Shown here piece by piece: positions 21,680-28,760 of a stretch of DNA of 31,540 bases; positions within the stretch are counted from its first letter, which is position 1; every line of letters begins with the position of its first letter. The notes beneath the pieces were generated by a model. It was not told the DNA's origin. It saw only the letters and a list, made by a program, of their open reading frames with translations, and made no database searches. Source of the stretch: UBA5738 sp049641805 (GTDB lineage Bacteria; Patescibacteriota; Minisyncoccia; Minisyncoccales; UBA5738); assembly GCA_049641805.1 (NCBI GenBank), contig JBARNX010000048.1, forward strand, positions 1 through 31,540, given 5' to 3'. A program made the position numbers and the translations under genes.

Positions 21680-23173
21680 ATGGTTGTCGCGCAAATTTTT
21701 CTTTATGGGTGCTTGGCGATACTGGCCGGGGCGGGGACGGCGTCGTTGGTTGGAGTTTCTTATTTTTTGCTTTGGTTGGCCGCGGCGATCGCCGCGGTTT
21801 TATTTTTCGCGGGCATTGCAATCCGTAATCGTAAAGTTGTTGTTGCCGGGATAATGCTGGCGGGTTTTATTTTGGGATTTTGGCGGTTTGAAAGCGTTTG
21901 GCGATATGCGCAGGACAGCCAGCTGGCAAAACTTAACGGCAAAACCGCGGAAATTAACGGCATTATCGTCGGCGATCCGGTTTTGGGCCAGGCGAACCAG
22001 CAGATAATTTTAGAACCCGGCGGCATAGACGGAAAAATTCTGGTTATTGCCAACCGTTATCCGGAGTATCGCTACGGCGACCGGATTAAATTTGCCGCCG
22101 GGCTGGAAGCGCCGCGAAATTCTGACGGTTTTGATTATCAAAATTATCTGGCCAAGGACGGCATCTATTCAATGGCGCGTTATCCGAAAATAGAATTGAT
22201 TTCCCAAAATAATGGGAACCCGGTTTATTCGGGTTTGTTATCGATAAAGCGCAAATTGAAAGAGGGGATCGGCCGGGCGTTGCCCGCGCCGCATAATTCG
22301 CTGTTGATCGCGATTTTGCTGGGAGATCAAAGCGGTTTGGCCGGTTGCTCGGCCAAGGAATTGGAAGCTGATCCGGACTGCGTCAAATTAAAAGAGAAAT
22401 TGAATATTTCCGGATTGCGCCATTTGGCCGCGGTTTCCGGTACGCATATCGCGATTATGGCCGGGATTATCGCGCCGTTTTTGATCTGGCTGGGATGGTG
22501 GCGGCAAAAAGCGCTCTGGGCGACACTGGTTTTTGTTTGGGTGTTTGTTGCGATGATCGGTTTTCCGGCTTCGGCGGTTCGGGCCGGAATTATGGGAAGC
22601 CTGATGATTTTGGCGCAAATCATCGGCCGGCCCGGCGATATTTTGCGGCTGATCGCGATTGCCGCGGCATTTATGGTTTGGCAAAATCCGCTGGTCTTGC
22701 GTTTTGACATTGGTTTCCAATTATCGTTTTTGGCGGTGTTGGGAATGGCGTATTTCGCCAAACCGATAGAACGGCGCGTCGGTTTTATTTCCAAGTGGGC
22801 GCGCCAGCCGCTGGCAACAACCTTGGCGGCCGAAATTTTCACTTTGCCGCTTTTGATTTACAATTTCGGCTATGTGCCGTTCTACGCTCCGATAACCAAT
22901 TTATTGGTTGAGCCGATAGTTTTCTTTATTACTGTTTATGGGTTTATTATGGCAATCGCGGCCGCGATCAATTCCGTGCTGGGGTGGCTGCTGTTTTTCC
23001 CGATGTGGCTGGCGCTGTCGTATTTGTTGGGTGCCGCCGAATTTTTCAGCGCCTTGCCGTACGCGGCGATAAATTTTCAAATTGATTTTATTTGGCTGGC
23101 CGTTTCCTATGTTTTTTTGGCGGTTGCCGCCTGGCGCGCCAAAGAAAACGAAAAACAGGATTTTTTAAAATAA
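21680..23173 (+). CDS. comEC: ComEC/Rec2-type DNA uptake channel, without beta-lactamase domain
   Basis: A 497-residue polytopic membrane protein. Hydrophobic helices at the N-terminus are followed by an outside DUF4131-type OB-like domain (about 70-170). The competence domain then begins with GLRHLAAVSGTHIAIMAG (from residue 245) and continues as a series of helices to the end. ComEC carries single-stranded DNA across the membrane in transformation. Full-length forms (about 750) end in a metallo-beta-lactamase-like domain, which is absent here; the stop is clean and the next gene is unrelated. The ATG at 21680 is preferred to a TTG two codons upstream. It works with DprA (5954-6817). A weak hairpin with a T-run lies after the stop. 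Confidence 0.93.
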   Translation: MVVAQIFLYGCLAILAGAGTASLVGVSYFLLWLAAAIAAVLFFAGIAIRNRKVVVAGIMLAGFILGFWRFESVWRYAQDSQLAKLNGKTAEINGIIVGDPVLGQANQQIILEPGGIDGKILVIANRYPEYRYGDRIKFAAGLEAPRNSDGFDYQNYLAKDGIYSMARYPKIELISQNNGNPVYSGLLSIKRKLKEGIGRALPAPHNSLLIAILLGDQSGLAGCSAKELEADPDCVKLKEKLNISGLRHLAAVSGTHIAIMAGIIAPFLIWLGWWRQKALWATLVFVWVFVAMIGFPASAVRAGIMGSLMILAQIIGRPGDILRLIAIAAAFMVWQNPLVLRFDIGFQLSFLAVLGMAYFAKPIERRVGFISKWARQPLATTLAAEIFTLPLLIYNFGYVPFYAPITNLLVEPIVFFITVYGFIMAIAAAINSVLGWLLFFPMWLALSYLLGAAEFFSALPYAAINFQIDFIWLAVSYVFLAVAAWRAKENEKQDFLK

Positions 23174-23211
23174 TTGTCCGCGCCCGTTGTTGATCGGGCC
23201 GTTTCGGTTTT

Positions 23212-23241
23212 TTGGCGCACCGAAGATTTTTTTGATATGAT
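23212..23241 (+). promoter_or_regulatory. promoter of the glycosyltransferase-like gene
   Basis: TTGGCG (23212-23217), an 18-bp spacer, then TATGAT (23236-23241), six bases before the ATG: a leaderless arrangement. Confidence 0.5.
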
Positions 23242-23247
23242 TAAAGA

Positions 23248-24579
23248 ATGGAGAAAATTGAAAATAAAATTGCAAACAAAGCATGGGTGGTTTGCGTGAA
23301 TATGGGATACGGGCATCAGCGGACGGCGCATCCGTTGCGCGGTTTGGCATATAAAGGGCAGGCGATCAATGCCAATGATTATCCCGGAATTCCGTTAAAA
23401 GACAAAAAAATTTGGGAAGACAGCCGGCGTTTTTATGAAGCGATTTCGCGCTTCAAACGCATTCCGTTAATCGGCGGTCCGGCGTTTTCTTTATACGACG
23501 GTTTGTTCCAGAAGATAATCGAATTTTATCCCAATAAGGATTTGTCGCGCCCGTCGATTTTGGCCAAAAGTACCTACGGTTTGATAAAAAAAGGATGGGG
23601 AAGGCATTTTATCGCCAAACTGGCAAAAAATCCCATGCCTTTGGTAACCACATTTTTTATCGCGGCGTTTATGGCCGAAGAATTCGATTATCCGGGAGAT
23701 ATTTATCTGATCGTTTGCGATGCGGATGTCAGCCGCCAGTGGGCCGCGTTGGATCCGATGTCCAGCCGCATTAATTATTGCGCGCCGAATGCCCGCGTTG
23801 CGGCCCGGCTCAAACTTTACGGCGTGCCCAAGCGCCGGATATTTTTGACCGGTTATCCGTTGCCCGAAGGCAATATCTTTTCGGGCAAGGATGTTATCGG
23901 GGGAATGGATGTTGCCAAGGTTGATCTTGGCCGCCGGTTGGCAAATCTGGATCCGGCCGGAATTTATCTTTCAAAATACGGCGATTTGGCGAAGAAAACT
24001 TTGGGAGATTTGCCTCGAAGCGCGGGTCGTTTGCCGGCGATTATGTTTTCCGCCGGCGGCGCGGGCGCGCAAAGCGAAATCGGTTTGGAAATCGCGCGCC
24101 AGCTGGCGCCGCGGATAAGGGAAGGAAAAATGAAACTGGTTCTTTCTGCGGGAACAAACAAAAAATTGGAAAAATTATTCCAAAACGCGGCCCATGGCTT
24201 GAAGCTGGAAAAGAACCCGAATTTGGAAATTTTATTTGAAGAAAAAATCGGAAATTATTTCAACCGCTTTAACAAAACATTGCGCAAAGTCGATATTTTA
24301 TGGACTAAGCCCAGCGAACTTTCTTTTTATTCGGCCTTGGGGGTGCCGATCATCGTTGCGCCGCCCATCGGTTCGCAGGAGGATTTTAACAAGAGCTGGT
24401 TGCTGCGGTCCGGTTTTGGCATTGAACAGGGGGATATGAACTGTATTGGCCAGTGGCTGGATGACTGGCTTTTCCAGGGCTATCTGGCTGAAGCGGCAAT
24501 GGAGGGATTTATTGAAGGTGAAAAGCTGGGGACTCATCATATTGAAAGGCTGGTGGCCAACAAGGGCAAGCTCAATTAA
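23248..24579 (+). CDS. GT-B-fold glycosyltransferase-like protein
   Basis: A 443-residue cytosolic protein. The N-terminal NMGYGHQRTAHPL (about 18-30) resembles the GxGHxxAA loop of MurG and MGDG-synthase type (GT28) enzymes. The C-terminal half has a Rossmann-like pattern: IMFSAGGAGAQSEIGLEIA (about 269-287) and KLVLSAGTNKK. It ends with the donor-site-like region WTKPSELSFYSALGVPIIVAPPIGSQE (about 352-377), matching the TKPGxxT...P.I.....GQE motif. No membrane segment is seen. The sugar donor and acceptor are unknown; a glycolipid or cell-envelope role is inferred from the subfamily. Its -10 box lies six bases before the ATG. Confidence 0.7.
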   Translation: MEKIENKIANKAWVVCVNMGYGHQRTAHPLRGLAYKGQAINANDYPGIPLKDKKIWEDSRRFYEAISRFKRIPLIGGPAFSLYDGLFQKIIEFYPNKDLSRPSILAKSTYGLIKKGWGRHFIAKLAKNPMPLVTTFFIAAFMAEEFDYPGDIYLIVCDADVSRQWAALDPMSSRINYCAPNARVAARLKLYGVPKRRIFLTGYPLPEGNIFSGKDVIGGMDVAKVDLGRRLANLDPAGIYLSKYGDLAKKTLGDLPRSAGRLPAIMFSAGGAGAQSEIGLEIARQLAPRIREGKMKLVLSAGTNKKLEKLFQNAAHGLKLEKNPNLEILFEEKIGNYFNRFNKTLRKVDILWTKPSELSFYSALGVPIIVAPPIGSQEDFNKSWLLRSGFGIEQGDMNCIGQWLDDWLFQGYLAEAAMEGFIEGEKLGTHHIERLVANKGKLN

Positions 24580-24581
24580 TT

Positions 24582-24682
24582 TAAAATGTAAAAATCAAAG
24601 ATCAAAATGACAATTTGCGCCGTAGGCGCATCCGTCCTTTTTGCATTGTCATTTTTCATTTTGATTTTTCAATTTTCAATTT
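24582..24682. repeat. intergenic A/T-rich hairpin repeat, copy 6
   Basis: Left arm AATGTAAAAATCAAAGATC and onward, a distinct central hairpin TGCGCCGTAGGCGCA, then right arm GCATTGTCATTTTTCATTTT. It ends just before the start of the transporter gene. Confidence 0.8.
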
Positions 24683-24685
24683 AGG

Positions 24686-25594
24686 ATGTTGTGGTTATAC
24701 ATTGCCATCGGGAGTTACATATTGCTTGCGGCGACGGCGCTGATCGACAAAATCTTATTGGGCGGATCGATTTCCAATCCCAAGCTTTACGCGTTCTATA
24801 TCGGTATTTTGAGCGCGGTCGCGTTTTTGCTTTTGCCGTTCGGGGCGTGGGCCAGTCCCGCGCCGGCGCTTTTTTTGATTGGCGTTGCCGCGGGCGCGGC
24901 GCAGATATACGGTTCTTATTTCTATCTTTCCGCGCTGGGGCGGTTTGAAGCGTCGCGCGTGGTGCCGATCATCGGCAGTTTGGTGCCGATTTTCGGATTT
25001 TTTTTGACCGCGCTGGTTTCGGGAGGAAAGGCGGTGCTGGAACTGAAAGAAATGGCGGGATTTTTTCTGCTGATCGCCGGCAGCTGGCTGATTATGGCCA
25101 AAGGAATTTCTTTCAAAAGGAGCGGTTTTCTATGGATCAGTATGGCGTCATTGCTTTTCGCGTCATCGGTGGTGTTGTCAAAATTGGTTTATCTGCGGTT
25201 GGCTTTTTTGGGCGGGTTTTTGCTGGTGGCTTTTGGATCCGTGGCCGCGGCGCTGTCGTTTCTTTTGTCCGGCGATGTGCGCAAAACCGTGTTTGGCCAC
25301 CACAGCGTCAAAAAAGCCGCCCGGCCCAATTTTCTGTTTTTTATCGGGCAGATCGCGGGAGGCGCCGCGTTTTTGCTTCAAAGCCTGGCGGTGTCGCTTG
25401 CTCCTCAAGCCAATGTGCCGGTGATCAACGCCATGGCCGGGATACAATATATTTCGCTGTTCGTCCTTTCAATAATAATCTCGATTTTTCTTCCCGGCAT
25501 TCTCAAGGAAAAAGTGAATTCCGGCGCCGTTGTCCAAAAAGCCGCCGCCATCGCTCTGATAATGCTGGGCCTGGCCATTTTCGCGTTGAATTGA
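24686..25594 (+). CDS. EamA/DMT-family transporter-like membrane protein
   Basis: A 302-residue protein made almost entirely of hydrophobic segments, about nine to ten helices in two halves (1-140 and 145-302), consistent with the duplicated five-helix layout of the drug/metabolite transporter superfamily. The segment YFYLSALGRFEASRVVPIIGSLVPIFGFF (about 80-107) matches the EamA pattern where the helix pair carries a conserved Pro. Substrate cannot be predicted. The start codon is ATG directly after the hairpin repeat, with AGG just upstream as a weak Shine-Dalgarno. Confidence 0.8.
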   Translation: MLWLYIAIGSYILLAATALIDKILLGGSISNPKLYAFYIGILSAVAFLLLPFGAWASPAPALFLIGVAAGAAQIYGSYFYLSALGRFEASRVVPIIGSLVPIFGFFLTALVSGGKAVLELKEMAGFFLLIAGSWLIMAKGISFKRSGFLWISMASLLFASSVVLSKLVYLRLAFLGGFLLVAFGSVAAALSFLLSGDVRKTVFGHHSVKKAARPNFLFFIGQIAGGAAFLLQSLAVSLAPQANVPVINAMAGIQYISLFVLSIIISIFLPGILKEKVNSGAVVQKAAAIALIMLGLAIFALN

Positions 25595-25695
25595 TTATTC
25601 GGCTGCCATATGAACCAAGATCCGGGCAAACAAAATTCGCGTGATATCGGCGCGGCCGATGAGTCAAAAAGAGAAACATATTTACCAAAAACAAT

Positions 25696-25980
25696 ATGGA
25701 CAAAAATAAAAATTTGAAACAAATTCCGCGATTCAAGTCGCAAGACGAGGAGCGCGAGTTTTGGGCGAAAAACGACAGCGCCGATTATGTCGATTGGGGC
25801 AAAGCGCGGGTCAATCCCGATTTTTCCGCCTTGAAGCCGTCATTGCGCAGCATTTCCATCCGACTGCCGGAAAATATGATTTCCCGGTTAAAGGAGCTTG
25901 CCAACAAACAGGACATCCCTTACCAATCTTTCGTGAAAATGATTCTTTCCGAAAGAATCGAAAAAGAATCCTGCCGTTAA
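25696..25980 (+). CDS. BrnA/CopG-type antitoxin-like DNA-binding protein (orphan)
   Basis: A 94-residue protein. The first half has FKSQDEEREFWAKNDSADYVDW (about 13-34), as in BrnA-type antitoxins. The second half is a ribbon-helix-helix: strand RSISIRLPE (51-59) and two helices to LSERIEKE. RHH dimers bind operator DNA, and antitoxins of this group repress their own operon and neutralise an RNase toxin. No BrnT-like toxin is found upstream (25595-25695) or downstream, so it is an orphan, perhaps a simple regulator. Its 3' end overlaps an antisense ORF. A bidirectional terminator follows at 26003-26024. Confidence 0.75.
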   Translation: MDKNKNLKQIPRFKSQDEEREFWAKNDSADYVDWGKARVNPDFSALKPSLRSISIRLPENMISRLKELANKQDIPYQSFVKMILSERIEKESCR

Positions 25981-26106
25981 AATTTTGATACGATAAAAAA
26001 TTGCGGCCAAATTAAGCCGCGGTTTTGTATTCGGCGTTTTTTTAAAAAATATTCCATTTGGAATATATGGCGCTTGTAATAAAAATAATATTTCTAAAGG
26101 TATCAT
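25888..26106 (-). CDS. candidate small protein with strong Shine-Dalgarno, antisense to the antitoxin-like gene
   Basis: A 72-residue ORF starting MIPLEILFLLQAPYIPNG. It is supported by a full expression unit on the minus strand: TTGACA (26154-26159), a 17-bp spacer, TACCCT (26131-26136), and AGGAGG (26111-26116) four bases before the ATG. It crosses the bidirectional terminator at 26003-26024, after which the frame only continues antisense to the antitoxin gene. So the mRNA may end there without an in-frame stop, leaving about 35 translated codons. It could be a leader peptide, a stop-less message, or a chance ORF on a short RNA. No homology is recognised. Confidence 0.35.
   Translation of the reverse strand: MIPLEILFLLQAPYIPNGIFFKKTPNTKPRLNLAAIFYRIKILTAGFFFDSFGKNHFHERLVRDVLFVGKLL
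26003..26026. terminator. bidirectional terminator
   Basis: Stem GCGGC (26003-26007)/GCCGC (26016-26020). On the plus strand TTTT follows at 26023; on the minus strand AATTTTTT follows. It can end both the antitoxin-like transcript and the opposing short transcript. Confidence 0.65.
26049..26066. repeat. perfect palindrome in the short antisense transcript
   Basis: ATATTCCA/TGGAATAT around TT. It lies inside the leader region between the minus-strand start codon and the terminator. The remaining bases of 25981-26193 show only the promoters described here. Confidence 0.6.
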
Positions 26107-26110
26107 TTTG

Positions 26111-26159
26111 CCTCCTTTTATGTTGAGATCAGGGTAAATTGAGTTGGGCTGATTGTCAA
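26111..26159 (-). promoter_or_regulatory. promoter and Shine-Dalgarno of the short antisense unit
   Basis: On the minus strand, consensus TTGACA (26154-26159), a 17-bp spacer, TACCCT (26131-26136), then AGGAGG (26111-26116). It is the strongest Shine-Dalgarno seen in the window. Confidence 0.55.
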
Positions 26160-26179
26160 ATTTTTTTATGCGAGAAATT

Positions 26180-26188
26180 TGGTATAAT
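26180..26188 (+). promoter_or_regulatory. extended -10 promoter of the glycoside hydrolase gene
   Basis: TGG directly precedes a perfect TATAAT (26183-26188), an extended -10 box, ending five bases before the ATG: a leaderless arrangement. It is divergent from the promoter at 26111-26159. Confidence 0.65.
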
Positions 26189-26193
26189 GGAGA

Positions 26194-27180
26194 ATGCGAA
26201 AGAAAATTGTTTTGTGGGCGGTAATAATCGTATTGGCTTTGGCGATCGGATTTTTGTATATGTATAAAGCACCAATGGCAAAAAATATCACTTGGGGGGC
26301 GGCATTTTCGCAAAAACATGCCAAGGATATGGGTCTGGACTGGAAGGAAACCTATTTGGCGCTGCTGGATGATTTGAAAGTTAAGAATTTAAAGATCGCG
26401 GCGCACTGGGATTTGATCGAGCCGCAGGACGGAGTTTATGATTTTAACGATCTTGATTGGCAGATGGAACAGGCAAAACTTCATAACGCCAAGGTGATGC
26501 TGGCCATCGGCATGAAAACTCCGCGCTGGCCCGAATGCCATGTGCCGGAGTGGGCCAAGGACATCGGCAAGGAGGCGCAGCAGGAAAAGATATTGGCGAT
26601 GCTGGAAGCGCTGGCGCTGCGCTATCGCGGCAATTCCGCGGTTGATTCCTGGCAGGTTGAAAACGAGCCGCTGTTTCAATTCGGCGATTGTCCGTGGATT
26701 GACAAAGACTTTTTGAAAAAAGAAGCGGCATTGGTGCGGTCTCTTGACGAAAATAAGCGTCGAGTTGTAATATCGGATAGCGGGGAGGGTTCGTGGTGGT
26801 TCAATGCCGCCAGGATCGGCGATAGCGTCGCGGTGACAATGTACCGCCGGGTTTATTTCCACGAGCTAAAAACATATATCACCTATCCGATTCCGCCGGC
26901 ATTCTATTGGATAAAATCAAAGATTGTAGATCTGGTTTTCAAGAAACCCGTGATCTGCGGCGAATTGCAGGCCGAACCGTGGGCGGCCAACCAGCTTTAC
27001 GATGGCGGCGGCAGCGATGCCAAGACCATGGACATCAAACAATTCAAAAACAATATCGAATTCGCCAAAAACACCGGTTTTGACACATTCTATTTATGGG
27101 GGTCGGAGTGGTGGTATTGGATGAAAGCCAAACATGATGATTCTGCTTATTGGGAAGAAGCGAAGAAACTCTTTAATTGA
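26194..27180 (+). CDS. membrane-anchored clan-A glycoside hydrolase-like protein
   Basis: A 328-residue protein with one N-terminal anchor (about 5-24) and a TIM-barrel domain outside the membrane. Barrel signs: KIAAHWDLIEPQDGVYDF (67-84), then SWQVENEPL with the NEP acid/base Glu158 (152-160). Near the C-terminal strands, ICGELQAEPW (254-263) offers Glu257 or Glu261 as nucleophile. The order of an NEP glutamate on strand 4 and a second Glu on strand 7 is that of clan GH-A (GH5, GH39, GH42 and relatives). Family and substrate are undetermined. A cell-surface glycan-processing role is inferred. Aromatic residues near the end (YLWGSEWWYWM) suit a sugar-binding cleft. Confidence 0.78.
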   Translation: MRKKIVLWAVIIVLALAIGFLYMYKAPMAKNITWGAAFSQKHAKDMGLDWKETYLALLDDLKVKNLKIAAHWDLIEPQDGVYDFNDLDWQMEQAKLHNAKVMLAIGMKTPRWPECHVPEWAKDIGKEAQQEKILAMLEALALRYRGNSAVDSWQVENEPLFQFGDCPWIDKDFLKKEAALVRSLDENKRRVVISDSGEGSWWFNAARIGDSVAVTMYRRVYFHELKTYITYPIPPAFYWIKSKIVDLVFKKPVICGELQAEPWAANQLYDGGGSDAKTMDIKQFKNNIEFAKNTGFDTFYLWGSEWWYWMKAKHDDSAYWEEAKKLFN

Positions 27181-27294
27181 AAATGTAAAGACCAAAGATC
27201 AAAATGACAAATTAAAATGTTAGAATGTCGCGATAAAAACATTTTACAATTTTACATTGTCATTTTTAATTTTGATTTTTCAACTTTACATTAA
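27181..27294. repeat. intergenic A/T-rich hairpin repeat, copy 7
   Basis: Left arm with ATCAAAATGACAAATTAAAA, centre GAATGTCGCGATAAAAACATT, right arm TTTTACATTGTCATTTTTAA. It ends just before the htrA ATG. It is very close to copy 4 in the centre. Confidence 0.85.
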
Positions 27295-27299
27295 ATACT

Positions 27300-28634
27300 A
27301 TGTCAATGTACGATCTTAATCCAATCGAAAACAAGACAGATGAAATATCGCCGGCGGCGGGAACAAAGCCGGAGGAAAAGAAAAGAAGCCCGATTGCCGC
27401 GATCATCGCGATTCTCGCGCTGGTTGTCGGTTTTGGCTTGGGAGCATCCTATTACGGGCAATTCGGCGATTTGATCAAAGGACTTTCTCTGCCGGAATCG
27501 GCGGCTCAAAAAGCCGCTTCAACCGTTGATGGCCAAAACAGGATCGTGTATGAGCCGCAGACGACTCAGGAGGACGCGGTGATTAAAGTGGTTAAAGACT
27601 ATTCGCCGGCGGTGGTATCGATTATAATCACCAAGGATGTGCCGGTTTACGAGCAATACTATTCGGCACCGTCAAATGATTTTGATCCGTTCGGATTTTG
27701 GGGCAATTTCCAAGTGCCGCAGGTGCGCCAGAAAGGTACCCAGAGCCGGGAAGTGGGCGCGGGTTCGGGATTTATCGTGAGCGAAGACGGGATGGTCATA
27801 ACCAATAAACATGTGGTGAACGATTCGAGCGCCGAATATACCGTAATTACTGTCGACGGTAAAAAATATCCGGCCAAGGTTTTGGCGTTTGATCCGACCC
27901 AGGATGTGGCGGTGGTTAAAATAACCGGCGCCGAAGGCCAAAAATTTCCCGCAGTGAAACTGGGAGATTCATCCAATTTGCAGATCGGGCAAAGCGTGAT
28001 TGCCATCGGCAACGCGCTGGGAGAATTCAATAATACGGTTTCGGTGGGAGTGATTTCGGGGTTGCAACGATCCATTACCGCGGGCGGCGGCGGAACTAGC
28101 GAAACTTTGGATAACTTGATCCAGACCGACGCGGCGATAAACGAAGGTAATTCCGGCGGCCCGTTATTGAATTTGAAAGGTGAAGTTATCGGCGTTAACA
28201 CGGCCACGGCCAGCGGCGCCCAGAACATCGGGTTTGTTCTTCCCGTGAATGTGGCCAAACGCGATATCGACCAGGTAAAAAATACGGGCAAGATCACATA
28301 TCCGTATCTTGGAATTTACTACACAACCGTCGATAGCCGGATTCAGCAGGAGAATAAGTTGCCGGTGGATTACGGCGCTTGGATTACGACCGGCGATTCC
28401 GGCGGCAAAAGCAAAATCGCTTCGGTGGTCGCCGGATCGCCCGCGCAGAAGGCCGGTTTGAAAGACCAGGATATAATTCTTGAAATAAACGACGAAAAGA
28501 TCGCTCAAACCAATCCGCTTGCTCAAATCATTGCAAAATATAATCCGGGTGATAAAGTGATTTTGAAGGTTCAACGGGGCGTCGATCAGATAAACGCGGA
28601 TGTTGTATTGGGCGACCGGAGCGAGAACCAATAA
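27300..28634 (+). CDS. htrA: HtrA/DegP-type serine protease with PDZ domain
   Basis: A 444-residue trypsin-fold protease anchored by one helix (about 31-52) with the catalytic domain outside. The triad is His171 (TNKHVV), Asp202 (PTQDVAVVK) and Ser285 (NEGNSGGPLL). One C-terminal PDZ domain (about 335-435) contains GSPAQKAGLKDQDIILEIN. Such proteins degrade or refold damaged exported proteins and are the likely house-keeper for the many anchored proteins in this window. Length and layout are standard for HtrA with one PDZ. A second in-frame ATG lies two codons later. The hairpin repeats flank the gene on both sides. Confidence 0.95.
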   Translation: MSMYDLNPIENKTDEISPAAGTKPEEKKRSPIAAIIAILALVVGFGLGASYYGQFGDLIKGLSLPESAAQKAASTVDGQNRIVYEPQTTQEDAVIKVVKDYSPAVVSIIITKDVPVYEQYYSAPSNDFDPFGFWGNFQVPQVRQKGTQSREVGAGSGFIVSEDGMVITNKHVVNDSSAEYTVITVDGKKYPAKVLAFDPTQDVAVVKITGAEGQKFPAVKLGDSSNLQIGQSVIAIGNALGEFNNTVSVGVISGLQRSITAGGGGTSETLDNLIQTDAAINEGNSGGPLLNLKGEVIGVNTATASGAQNIGFVLPVNVAKRDIDQVKNTGKITYPYLGIYYTTVDSRIQQENKLPVDYGAWITTGDSGGKSKIASVVAGSPAQKAGLKDQDIILEINDEKIAQTNPLAQIIAKYNPGDKVILKVQRGVDQINADVVLGDRSENQ

Positions 28635-28636
28635 TA

Positions 28637-28757
28637 AAAATTGAAAATGTAAATATCAAAAATCAAAATGACAGTTGAAAATGTTAAAATGTCGGAATTC
28701 AAACATTTTGCAATTTTACATTGTCATTTTCCATTTTGATTTTTCAATTTTAAATTT
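28637..28757. repeat. intergenic A/T-rich hairpin repeat, copy 8
   Basis: Left arm AAAATTGAAAATGTAAATAT and onward, centre AATGTCGGAATTCAAACATT, right arm TTTTACATTGTCATTTTCC. It fills the htrA-clpB gap and ends three bases before the clpB ATG. Confidence 0.85.
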
Positions 28758-28760
28758 CCT

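Noticed and set aside
25610..25717. 35-residue ORF before the antitoxin-like gene, as a missing toxin
   Set aside because: Too short, with no BrnT motif, and it runs into the antitoxin start out of frame.
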